Source: Bacteroidota bacterium
GTDB lineage: Bacteria > Bacteroidota > Rhodothermia > Rhodothermales > JAHQVL01
NCBI GenBank assembly: GCA_039111535.1
Contig: JBCCIM010000022.1
Coordinates: 1-46,816 of the forward strand
DNA: 46,816 bases
Reading direction: 5' to 3'
The position numbers were made by a program, and so were the translations under genes. Below, in pieces: positions 16,364-23,784 of this stretch (within the stretch, counting starts at the first letter, position 1; each line of letters starts with the position of its first letter). Under the pieces are notes generated by a model. It worked only from the letters and a program-made list of their open reading frames with translations, made no database searches and was not told where the DNA came from.

Positions 16364-19099
16364 ATGGCTACTCCAGAAAAGCGAGATTATTTCGGCGCCA
16401 AATCCACCTTCGACACCGGAGCGGGAAGCGCGTATTACTACGACCTCAATGCCCTCATCAAGCAGGGTTTTACAGGCATTGAAAAACTGCCGTTCTCTAT
16501 AAAAGTATTGCTCGAATCCGTCCTGCGTGAGTGTGACGGATTTTTGGTTACCAAAGAAGACGTTGAACGGTTGGCTTCGTACAACCCGAAAGCGCCGGCA
16601 AAGGAAGAAATTCCATTCAAGCCTGCACGCGTTCTGCTGCAGGACTTCACGGGTGTACCCGCCGTTGTTGACCTGGCAGCCATGCGCTCTGCGATGGCCC
16701 GACTTGGCGGAGACCCGAATGAAATCAACCCGGGCGTCCCGGTTCACCTGATCATCGACCACTCTGTACAGGTTGATGCATTTGGTATGCAAGATGCGCT
16801 GCGCATCAACGCTGAAAAAGAGTTTACGCGAAATCGAGAACGCTACGAGTTTCTGCGCTGGGGACAGCAAGCCTTTGATAACTTCTCTGTTGTCCCGCCA
16901 GCAAGCGGCATTTGCCACCAGGTTAACCTGGAATATGTAGCGCGAGGCGTTTGGACAAAAGAAGACGCGGACGGCGTCACGGTTTCTTACCCCGACACAC
17001 TTGTTGGTACTGACAGCCACACCACCATGATCAATGGTCTCGGTGTTGTAGGCTGGGGTGTTGGCGGCATCGAAGCAGAAGCCGTCATGCTCGGACAGCC
17101 TATTTACATGTTGATGCCTGAGGTGATCGGCTTCCGTCTGCACGGCGAAATGCCAGAAGGTGCCACGGCAACCGACCTCGTACTCGGCATTGTAGAGATT
17201 CTTCGCAAGTATGGTGTCGTAGGGAAATTTGTTGAGTTCTTTGGCCCAGGCCTGAGCAATCTCTCTGTGCCAGACCGCGCGACCATTGCCAACATGGCGC
17301 CTGAGTACGGTGCAACCATGGGCTTCTTCCCAATTGATGACGAAACCCTGGCCTTCCTGCGCCGCACCGGCCGGCCAGAAGACCTCATCACAATGGTTGA
17401 ACGCTACACCAAAGCGCAAGGCCTCTTCCGTACCAATGACACCCCCGACCCGGAATACCTGGATGTTCTGGAGCTCGACATGAGCACGGTTGTCCCGAGC
17501 CTTTCCGGCCCGAAGCGGCCGCAAGATCGGATCACGCTGCCGGGCATGCAGGGAGACTTTGCCAAGTCGCTCACGACGCCACCGGGACCACGTGGCTTTG
17601 GCCTCAGAGAGGATGCGCTGGACAACACCGGCAAGTACAAAGACGACGCCGGCAACGAACTCGACATGAAACACGGTGATGTTGCTATTGCTGCCATCAC
17701 CAGTTGCACCAACACCAGCAACCCGTCGGTAATGATCGGCGCCGGCCTTGTGGCCAAGAAAGCCATTGCGCGCGGCCTGAAAGTCAAGCCATACGTAAAA
17801 ACCAGCCTTGCGCCAGGATCAAAGGTGGTAACAGAATACCTGCATGCAGCAGGACTCCTGCCTTACCTCGACCAACTCGGCTTCAACCTTGTCGGTTACG
17901 GTTGCACAACGTGTATTGGTAACTCTGGCCCGCTGCCGGAGCCCGCTGCAAACGCCATTAGAGAAGGCGACCTGATTGTTTCGGGTGTGCTTTCTGGAAA
18001 CCGTAACTTCGAAGGTCGTATCCACCAGTTGGTACAGGCCAACTTCCTGGCGTCACCGCCACTCGTCGTTGCATTCGCCCTCGCAGGCACGGTTGATATC
18101 GACCTCAGCAAAGATGCTATTGGTCAAGATGAAGCCGGCAACAACGTCTACCTCAAAGACATCTGGCCAACCAACGCAGAGGTTCAGGATGCGGTAAACC
18201 AGTTCCTTACACCCGACATGTTCAAGCAGGAATATGACGGTATTGAGACGTCCAACGAAGACTGGAATAGAATCAAAATTCCAGAAGGATCGATCTACGA
18301 CTGGAACGCGGATTCCACTTACATTCAGGAGCCGCCGTTCTTCGCCGGCCTGACGCCCGAAACACCTGTGATCCAGTCTATTGATGGCGCACGGGTCATG
18401 GCTATCCTCGGCGACTCAACCACAACCGATCATATTTCCCCAGCCGGCGCAATCAAACCTGATGGCCCTGCAGGAAATTATCTAACCGACAAAGGCGTGA
18501 AGTTTTTGGACTTCAACTCCTTCGGTTCTCGGCGTGGTAATCACGAAGTGATGATGCGCGGTACGTTTGCAAACATCCGCATCAAAAACAAGCTGGTACC
18601 AGGCACAGAAGGTGGTATCACCAAGAACCTGATGTCTGGCGAAGTACAGCCGATTTACGACGCGAGCATGGAATACCAGGACGCCGGTATCCCGCTGGTT
18701 GTCCTCGCTGGTAAAGACTACGGCATGGGATCCAGCCGCGACTGGGCTGCCAAAGGCACCATCCTGCTCGGTGTAAAGGCTGTGATTGCTGAAAGCTTTG
18801 AGCGCATCCATCGCTCCAACCTGATCGGTATGGGCGTGCTGCCTTTGCAGTTCGCTGATGGCGAAACACCAACTTCACTCGGACTCGACGGGTCAGAAAC
18901 CTTCAGCATTCCTGTGACAGATGACGTGAAGCCCCGGCAAAACATCCAAGTCACAGCGACCAAAGCAGATGGCTCAACTGTCAGCTTTGCTACACGCTGC
19001 CGGCTCGACACGCCTGTTGAAGTAGATTACTACCGCAACGGTGGTATCCTGCATTACGTACTCCGGAATTTCCTGAATACGTCTTCCGTTGAAGCCTAA
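16364..19099 (+). CDS. acnA: Aconitate hydratase A (aconitase)
   Basis: A 911-residue enzyme of the AcnA/IRP1 type that interconverts citrate and isocitrate in the TCA cycle. The [4Fe-4S] ligands are Cys448 in [10 protein letters not shown] and Cys514 and Cys517 in [11 protein letters not shown]. Other landmarks are the [13 protein letters not shown] segment, FVEFFGPG, and in the C-terminal swivel domain the [13 protein letters not shown] stretch and [12 protein letters not shown] with the catalytic serine. Full length, no frameshift. There is no good Shine-Dalgarno before the ATG. A strong hairpin terminator follows 28 bp after the stop. A 470-codon open frame on the opposite strand is a shadow of this gene. 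Confidence 0.97.
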   Translation: MATPEKRDYFGAKSTFDTGAGSAYYYDLNALIKQGFTGIEKLPFSIKVLLESVLRECDGFLVTKEDVERLASYNPKAPAKEEIPFKPARVLLQDFTGVPAVVDLAAMRSAMARLGGDPNEINPGVPVHLIIDHSVQVDAFGMQDALRINAEKEFTRNRERYEFLRWGQQAFDNFSVVPPASGICHQVNLEYVARGVWTKEDADGVTVSYPDTLVGTDSHTTMINGLGVVGWGVGGIEAEAVMLGQPIYMLMPEVIGFRLHGEMPEGATATDLVLGIVEILRKYGVVGKFVEFFGPGLSNLSVPDRATIANMAPEYGATMGFFPIDDETLAFLRRTGRPEDLITMVERYTKAQGLFRTNDTPDPEYLDVLELDMSTVVPSLSGPKRPQDRITLPGMQGDFAKSLTTPPGPRGFGLREDALDNTGKYKDDAGNELDMKHGDVAIAAITSCTNTSNPSVMIGAGLVAKKAIARGLKVKPYVKTSLAPGSKVVTEYLHAAGLLPYLDQLGFNLVGYGCTTCIGNSGPLPEPAANAIREGDLIVSGVLSGNRNFEGRIHQLVQANFLASPPLVVAFALAGTVDIDLSKDAIGQDEAGNNVYLKDIWPTNAEVQDAVNQFLTPDMFKQEYDGIETSNEDWNRIKIPEGSIYDWNADSTYIQEPPFFAGLTPETPVIQSIDGARVMAILGDSTTTDHISPAGAIKPDGPAGNYLTDKGVKFLDFNSFGSRRGNHEVMMRGTFANIRIKNKLVPGTEGGITKNLMSGEVQPIYDASMEYQDAGIPLVVLAGKDYGMGSSRDWAAKGTILLGVKAVIAESFERIHRSNLIGMGVLPLQFADGETPTSLGLDGSETFSIPVTDDVKPRQNIQVTATKADGSTVSFATRCRLDTPVEVDYYRNGGILHYVLRNFLNTSSVEA

Positions 19100-19126
19100 G
19101 CCGTTTCGACAAAAGTCTGGTACTAT

Positions 19127-19166
19127 AAAAAACCCGCAGTCGCCTGACGCTTCTGCGGGTTTTTTT
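19127..19166. terminator. Bidirectional rho-independent terminator after aconitase
   Basis: Arms CCCGCAG (19133-19139) and CTGCGGG (19153-19159) pair perfectly, with a 13-base loop, flanked by six A on the left and seven T on the right. The stem can extend through A-T pairs. It ends aconitase transcription and, read on the other strand, can also end the convergent BP74-like lipoprotein gene. Confidence 0.93.
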
Positions 19167-19170
19167 GTGG

Positions 19171-19229
19171 TTAGGAGTTAGGAGTTAGGAGTTAGGAGTT
19201 AGGAGTTAGGAGTTAGGAGTTAGGAGTTA
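19171..19229. repeat. Tandem 7-bp repeat (TTAGGAG), 8 copies
   Basis: Eight exact head-to-tail copies of the heptamer TTAGGAG plus a partial ninth (TTA), starting 5 bp after the terminator T-run. It lies in the convergent gap between aconitase and the BP74-like lipoprotein gene, outside coding sequence. Copies are identical, suggesting recent slippage expansion; copy number is likely to vary between strains. Confidence 0.95.
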
Positions 19230-19292
19230 TTGGATTTTCCTTCGATATTCGGAGTTCCTTGCTCGATATTCAACCCCAGCGCCCATCCGCAA

Positions 19293-19703
19293 TCAATTCT
19301 CTTTCCCAACAAGCTTTGCGCCCCAGGGACAGTATACTTCTACGCTCTCCAGCCAGTAAGTCAAATCGTTTTCAACAAAACTGGGGCGGCCGTCGCATAG
19401 CTCTATAGCCAAATCAGGAAACGTGATTTCGCCAGGATTCAGGTGCCAGCTGTACGGCGCATTAAAACCGCCGTCGCCAGCGATGATGGGACCGTGTACA
19501 ATTTTGTTGATGCCGGCGCTGAGCAAAGAATCTGCTTGCTGCTCAATTTTGGGATCGTTGATTTTGATACGGAACGTCTCGCCACCGCCAGTCTCAACGA
19601 TGAATACAGGTATTTCGTCTTCCATCAAGGTGCTGTCGCAACCAGCCATAATGAACAATAGCGCAATCGCACCCGGGAGACATTTTATCATGCGATACAT
19701 CAT
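19293..19703 (-). CDS. BP74-like domain lipoprotein
   Basis: A 136-residue lipoprotein: signal with lipobox IMAGC (Cys22), then one small domain. The stretch KIVHGPIIAGDGGFNAPYSW, followed by HLNPGEITFPD, AIELCDGRPSFVE and a final CPWGAKLVG resembles, from memory, the N-terminal domain of the slime-mould calcium-dependent adhesion-related protein BP74 and its bacterial relatives, which are mostly annotated as hypothetical. Two cysteines in the mature part (in ELCDG and YCPWG) may form a disulfide. Several near-start ATGs are in frame (19703, 19700, 19691); the choice does not change the lipobox. Function unknown; probably bound to the outer or inner membrane, facing the periplasm or surface. 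Confidence 0.7.
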   Translation of the reverse strand: MMYRMIKCLPGAIALLFIMAGCDSTLMEDEIPVFIVETGGGETFRIKINDPKIEQQADSLLSAGINKIVHGPIIAGDGGFNAPYSWHLNPGEITFPDLAIELCDGRPSFVENDLTYWLESVEVYCPWGAKLVGKEN

Positions 19704-19806
19704 TCTCTATTTTTTAGCTCAATAATATTCAAAGTGGTGGTTAGACAATCCTTGTTCTCGTATCATTCCACAGATTATTCTCTGGAATCCAGAACAACTT
19801 TTAGCC

Positions 19807-20790
19807 ATGGCCTCACGTCGTCAGTTTATCAAAATCGGTTCACTGGGTAGTATTGCTGCATCCAGTATCTCTCTTTCAGCCTGTGCAAACCAGGAATCGC
19901 CTGCGGTGACTCCTGTAAAACCGGTAGTGATTTCAACCTGGAATCATGGTATTGCTGCAAATGAAGGCGCCTGGGAAATTTTGGCTGCCGGTGGTGGTGC
20001 ACTTGATGCTGTTGAAGCCGGCGTACGCGTAACCGAATCTGATCCTGATGTGCATACGGTAGGCATTGGCGGCCGGCCCGACCGCGATGGACACGTTACG
20101 CTAGATGCCTGCATTATGAGTCCGAGTGGCGACTGTGGATCGGTAGCTTTCCTGCAGCACATCAAAAACCCGATTTCGGTCGCGCGTAAAGTGATGGAAG
20201 AAACCCCACACGTGATGCTGGCAGGAGAAGGTGCACTCGAATTTGCGCTCGCACAAGGTTTCGAAAAAGAAAACCTGTTGACCCCAGATGCCGAAGCAGC
20301 CTGGAAGAAATGGCTAGAGGAAGCACCTGAAGACGTACGCGCAGAAATTAATGTGGAAAACCACGATACCATTGGCATGCTCGCGCTGGACGAAAACGGG
20401 GATATGGCGGGCGCCTGTACAACAAGTGGCGCATCATGGAAATTGCATGGCCGCATCGGTGACTCGCCAATCATTGGCGCCGGCCTGTTTGTAGACAATG
20501 AAGTCGGCGGCGCATGCGCAACCGGTTGGGGAGAAGCAGTAATCCGCGTCGTTGGCTGCCATCTCGTGGTAGAGTTTATGCGGCAGGGTAACTCGCCCGA
20601 AGAAGCTTGCCGGCTTGCTGTTGAACGGGTCATCAGCAAAAATCCGGACTACCGCGACATTCAGGTGGGCTTTCTTGCGCTCAACAAAAACGGTGAGTAT
20701 GGCAGCTACTGCATCCAGCCTGGTTTTGATTACGCGGTGTATGACAACAACGACGGCAACCGTCTGATCGACGCACAAAGCCGGCTGTAA
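19807..20790 (+). CDS. N4-(beta-N-acetylglucosaminyl)-L-asparaginase (glycosylasparaginase family), Tat-exported
   Basis: A 327-residue Ntn-hydrolase precursor. The N-terminus (MASRRQFIKIGSLG...LSACANQ) is a twin-arginine signal with a lipobox-like end. The self-cleavage site is ENHDTIGMLAL, with Thr188 as the new N-terminal nucleophile of the beta chain; GACTTSG and the downstream GAGLFVDNEVGGACATGWGE region (ligand loop) are also typical of the family. The enzyme cleaves the Asn-GlcNAc link of glycopeptides or related amides. It would work outside the cytoplasm, perhaps scavenging glycoprotein fragments. It is tail-to-tail with the serine hydrolase gene, only 3 bp apart, with no terminator between them. 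Confidence 0.9.
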   Translation: MASRRQFIKIGSLGSIAASSISLSACANQESPAVTPVKPVVISTWNHGIAANEGAWEILAAGGGALDAVEAGVRVTESDPDVHTVGIGGRPDRDGHVTLDACIMSPSGDCGSVAFLQHIKNPISVARKVMEETPHVMLAGEGALEFALAQGFEKENLLTPDAEAAWKKWLEEAPEDVRAEINVENHDTIGMLALDENGDMAGACTTSGASWKLHGRIGDSPIIGAGLFVDNEVGGACATGWGEAVIRVVGCHLVVEFMRQGNSPEEACRLAVERVISKNPDYRDIQVGFLALNKNGEYGSYCIQPGFDYAVYDNNDGNRLIDAQSRL

Positions 20791-20793
20791 CTG

Positions 20794-21897
20794 TTACCCG
20801 GTCGGACAGCCCAGCGCACGTAGAGCATAATTCTCAGTCAGTCGGGTGCTTTGCTGGTGCATACCATTACGGCCGTAGTTCTGCCGCGTAAGCACAACAA
20901 CTGCATCAAGCTCAGGCAGCATCAGCACGTTATTCCCACCATTTCCCGACATGTAAGGCGCCTCCTGCGGGCCACAGTCCGTCTGCCATGCCCGCCGCCA
21001 GAACTGATACCCGTATTTTTGGAATGGATTTGCGACAACGATGGGAGACGTGGCCTTTTGCACCCAGGATGCAGGGATTACCTGTGTATTGCCCCAGACG
21101 CCGTCATTCAACACCATAAGTCCAATTTTTGCAAGATCACGCGCACGCAGCCTGAGGCCGCCGCCTGTCATATATTCACCGGTTGGAGAACGGCTCCATT
21201 GCCAGGTTTCAATGCCAAGCGGGTCAAAGAGGTGTGCTTTAAAAAACGCATCCAGCGTTTGGCCTGATACGCGCTCAATCACTTGCCCCATCAAGAAAGA
21301 ACCAGCGGTACAGTAAGCAAACGCGCCGCGTCCGTTTTCATCGCGCTCATATGCTTCGCGAGCAGGAATATCCACCGCCCAGCGGGACCAACTGCGCAGC
21401 GGGTACATGTTTGCCTCATTCCCAGGACTTGTGCCTTCATTGTCGTTGCACGCCAACGCAGATGACATTGAAAGCAAATCAGCAACCGTAACTTGTTGCT
21501 TCAACGGACTGTCATTTTCAACAGGAGCAAGATCTGGCAACAAGGGAAAAACGAGCTGATCCTCTGCGAGCAAACCAGCCTCAATAGCAACACCCGCCAT
21601 GAGCGCCGTCAATGATTTGGTAGCCGAACGGGTGTCGTTTAACAACAATTCGTCACCATAACCAAAGTATCCTTCATAGATAAGTTTACCGTCTTGCAGC
21701 AAGAGCACACTGGTTGTATTGGGAAAAGAATCAGCCATAATGGCTCGCTCCATTTCAGCAAAAATGGCATCTTGCGCAGCAGATAGCGGTGCATCTGCCA
21801 AAGCGAGCCCAGGAATTTGCTGACGCTTATCCTGCGCTTGCAGGCATCCGGTAGTAAAGAGTGCCAGCAATAGCAGTGTGTAGTATGAAAGACGCAT
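20794..21897 (-). CDS. Serine hydrolase, class C beta-lactamase-like, lipoprotein
   Basis: From the ATG at 21897 the protein has 367 residues and begins with a lipoprotein signal (lipobox FTTGC, Cys18); an in-frame upstream ATG at 21936 would bury it. The catalytic SxxK is SATK (Ser91, Lys94) in RSATKSLTALMAG. The second motif is AYCTAG in place of the usual Y-x-N, and the protein continues with the family-typical GQTLDAFFKAHLFDPLGIETW. Members hydrolyse esters, amides or D-amino peptides rather than necessarily penicillins. It is likely periplasmic. Substrate unknown. Confidence 0.85.
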   Translation of the reverse strand: MRLSYYTLLLLALFTTGCLQAQDKRQQIPGLALADAPLSAAQDAIFAEMERAIMADSFPNTTSVLLLQDGKLIYEGYFGYGDELLLNDTRSATKSLTALMAGVAIEAGLLAEDQLVFPLLPDLAPVENDSPLKQQVTVADLLSMSSALACNDNEGTSPGNEANMYPLRSWSRWAVDIPAREAYERDENGRGAFAYCTAGSFLMGQVIERVSGQTLDAFFKAHLFDPLGIETWQWSRSPTGEYMTGGGLRLRARDLAKIGLMVLNDGVWGNTQVIPASWVQKATSPIVVANPFQKYGYQFWRRAWQTDCGPQEAPYMSGNGGNNVLMLPELDAVVVLTRQNYGRNGMHQQSTRLTENYALRALGCPTG

Positions 21898-21966
21898 GGC
21901 AGAATGCAATTTTCTATAGCAAGGGGGAGGGCCCATTTTACGACTTCAACGTACCTAAGGTTACGA

Positions 21967-23541
21967 TTAAACACCCCAGCCGCCACCGCCCGGCGTTTCG
22001 ATACGCAGACATTCTCCTTCCTTGAACCGTCTGGAAAACTTAGATGGCAGGGTTATTTGCTCGCCATTTGCTTTGACAAGTGTGTTTACCCCACTACTTC
22101 CTGATTCGCCGCCGGCAAGCCCAACCGGCGCAATGGCCCGCCGCTCGCTAAGCATGGTAGCCGTAACATCTCGTAAAAAGAGGTATTCGCGCACCACACC
22201 GCGCCCGCCTCGCTGCCGTCCACCGCCCGCGCCATCTTTTCGTAAGGTGTACGTGTTGAGCCGAAAAGGGAAAGCCATTTCCAATGCCTCAACGGGTGTA
22301 TTTAACGTGTTAGACATATGAACATGCACCCCATCAAGCCCGTCAGCATACGCAGTTGCGCCCATGCCGCCGGCAATGGTTTCGTAGTAGGCAAACGGAC
22401 GCCCGTCAGCAAGCTGCCCCCCGATCGTCAGGTTATTCATGGTACCTTGCGACCCCGCCGGCACCTGATTTGGCAATGCCTGCGCAAGCGCACCAAAAGC
22501 TGTGTCCACAATGCGCTGTGAAGTCTCAACGTTACCGCCGGCTACAGCTGCCGGCGGCGTGGCATTTACAACACAACCGTTCGGCGCCTTTACATGCACG
22601 GCTGAAAAACATCCACTATTTACCGGAATCTCTTCGCCGGCCAGGCTAATAACTACATAGTAACACGCAGACTGGGTAATACTCAGTACAGCATTTAGTG
22701 AACTCTGGTCTGCTGCCCCTGTACCTTCGAAGTCAAAGGTAATGCTGCCTCCATCAATCGTTACGCACAGCACAACAGGTACCCGGCTGGCTGGCTCCTC
22801 AGCATCAAGCTCGAGGTAGTCGGTATAGCGATAGACCCCATCCGGCCACTGGGAAATTGCAGCGTGCACGAGCTTTTTGCTATAGGCCTGCACATGGCCG
22901 GCATACGCCTGTACTTCTTCGATGCCGTAGCGGGTGGCCAATTCCTGTAATCGACGCGCGCCAACAGCATGCGCTGCACGTTGCGCCGAAAGGTCGCCCT
23001 TTCGCTCTTCAGGGGTACGTACATTGCGCAATACGAGGCGTAATAAATCTGCATTTAATTGCCCGGCCGTGTAAAGCCGGACGGGCGGGATGATCAATCC
23101 TTCCTGGTAGATTTCGGTAGATAGCGGCAGCGACCCGGGTGTCATGCCGCCGATATCAGCATGGTGCGCACGACTGGCAATGAAGAATTTTGGCCGATCT
23201 CTCTGCCCATCAACAAACACGGGAGAAACCAGCGTAACGTCGGGTAAATGCGTTCCGCCCTGATAAGGATCATTGAGCATAACCACATCGCCCGGCTGCC
23301 AATCGGGAAAGGTTTGCAGGGCAGCTTCGACGCTTGCCGGCATCGCCCCCAGATGAACAGGAATATGAGCAGCCTGCGCTACCATGCTGCCGGCTTCATC
23401 AAACACAGCGCAGGAAAAATCGAGGCGCTCCTTAATGTTTGGCGAGTAGCTGGTGCGCTGCAATGTGACACCCATTTCCTCAGAAACACCCGCAAACCGG
23501 TGCTCATATAGCGTTAACAGTACAGGATCCATGTTTCGCAA
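21967..23541 (-). CDS. hyuB: Hydantoinase B / oxoprolinase family protein
   Basis: A 524-residue protein of the HyuB family (C-terminal subunit type of 5-oxoprolinases and N-methylhydantoinases). Family landmarks are MVAQAAHIPVHLGAMP, GDVVMLNDPYQGGTHLPD, FIASRAHHADIGGMTPGS and a C-terminal GGGGRQRG-like region with ETPGGGGWG. With HyuA it hydrolyses cyclic amides such as hydantoins or 5-oxoproline using ATP. Two starts are possible: TTG at 23541, which has AAGGA six bases upstream, and ATG at 23532; I took the TTG because of the spacing. It follows hyuA in the same direction, but across a 243-bp gap instead of the usual few bases. Confidence 0.9.
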   Translation of the reverse strand: MRNMDPVLLTLYEHRFAGVSEEMGVTLQRTSYSPNIKERLDFSCAVFDEAGSMVAQAAHIPVHLGAMPASVEAALQTFPDWQPGDVVMLNDPYQGGTHLPDVTLVSPVFVDGQRDRPKFFIASRAHHADIGGMTPGSLPLSTEIYQEGLIIPPVRLYTAGQLNADLLRLVLRNVRTPEERKGDLSAQRAAHAVGARRLQELATRYGIEEVQAYAGHVQAYSKKLVHAAISQWPDGVYRYTDYLELDAEEPASRVPVVLCVTIDGGSITFDFEGTGAADQSSLNAVLSITQSACYYVVISLAGEEIPVNSGCFSAVHVKAPNGCVVNATPPAAVAGGNVETSQRIVDTAFGALAQALPNQVPAGSQGTMNNLTIGGQLADGRPFAYYETIAGGMGATAYADGLDGVHVHMSNTLNTPVEALEMAFPFRLNTYTLRKDGAGGGRQRGGRGVVREYLFLRDVTATMLSERRAIAPVGLAGGESGSSGVNTLVKANGEQITLPSKFSRRFKEGECLRIETPGGGGWGV

Positions 23542-23562
23542 TTTGTTTCCTTGATTTACGGC

Positions 23563-23571
23563 TTATCCACT
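23563..23571 (+). promoter_or_regulatory. DnaA-box-like 9-mer (one mismatch)
   Basis: TTATCCACT matches the consensus TTATCCACA except for the last base. It is the left-most of three boxes in the hyuA-hyuB gap and faces the other two. Confidence 0.4.
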
Positions 23572-23605
23572 ACCCACAAAAACACCCACATCACGTAGTG
23601 TAAAA

Positions 23606-23614
23606 TGTGGATAA
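23606..23614 (-). promoter_or_regulatory. DnaA box, perfect
   Basis: TGTGGATAA on the plus strand is the exact complement of the consensus TTATCCACA. It is followed by CTTGTGGAATTAA and the AT-rich segment. Confidence 0.55.
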
Positions 23615-23750
23615 CTTGTGGAATTAACTTTGATCCATTCTTCACTAACTCTCATTTGATTTTGAATAAGTGTTTGTTTTAATGCACTTTAGGCCATAAT
23701 CACAGTTTTAACATATGTTAGATGTGCATCCCTACAAACACGTGTTTTTT

Positions 23751-23759
23751 TGTGGATAA
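23751..23759 (-). promoter_or_regulatory. DnaA box, perfect
   Basis: A second exact TGTGGATAA, preceded by a run of seven T. It lies 26 bp beyond the hyuA stop codon. Confidence 0.55.
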
Positions 23760-23784
23760 GGTGTGCCTAAACGTTCATATCATC

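Larger units (their letters stand above)
23542..23784. other. AT-rich gap with DnaA boxes between hyuA and hyuB (candidate origin or DnaA-binding locus)
   Basis: The gap contains two perfect DnaA boxes reading TGTGGATAA on the plus strand (23606-23614 and 23751-23759), a near match TTATCCACT in the opposite orientation (23563-23571), an AT-rich stretch between about 23615 and 23720, and the palindrome TAACATATGTTA (23709-23720). A perfect box in either strand is expected less than once by chance in the whole window. No protein fits the gap. The layout resembles an oriC or a datA-like titration site; DnaA-regulated transcription of hyuB is another option. dnaA and other origin-linked genes are not in the window. 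Confidence 0.5.

Noticed and set aside
16262-17674. A 470-codon open frame on the minus strand
   Set aside because: It lies almost entirely antisense to the aconitase gene, has no signal, domain or sensible composition, and such long antisense frames arise from codon bias in the sense gene.
19171-19229. CRISPR array
   Set aside because: The repeats are 7 bp, head to tail and without spacers, so this is a minisatellite.
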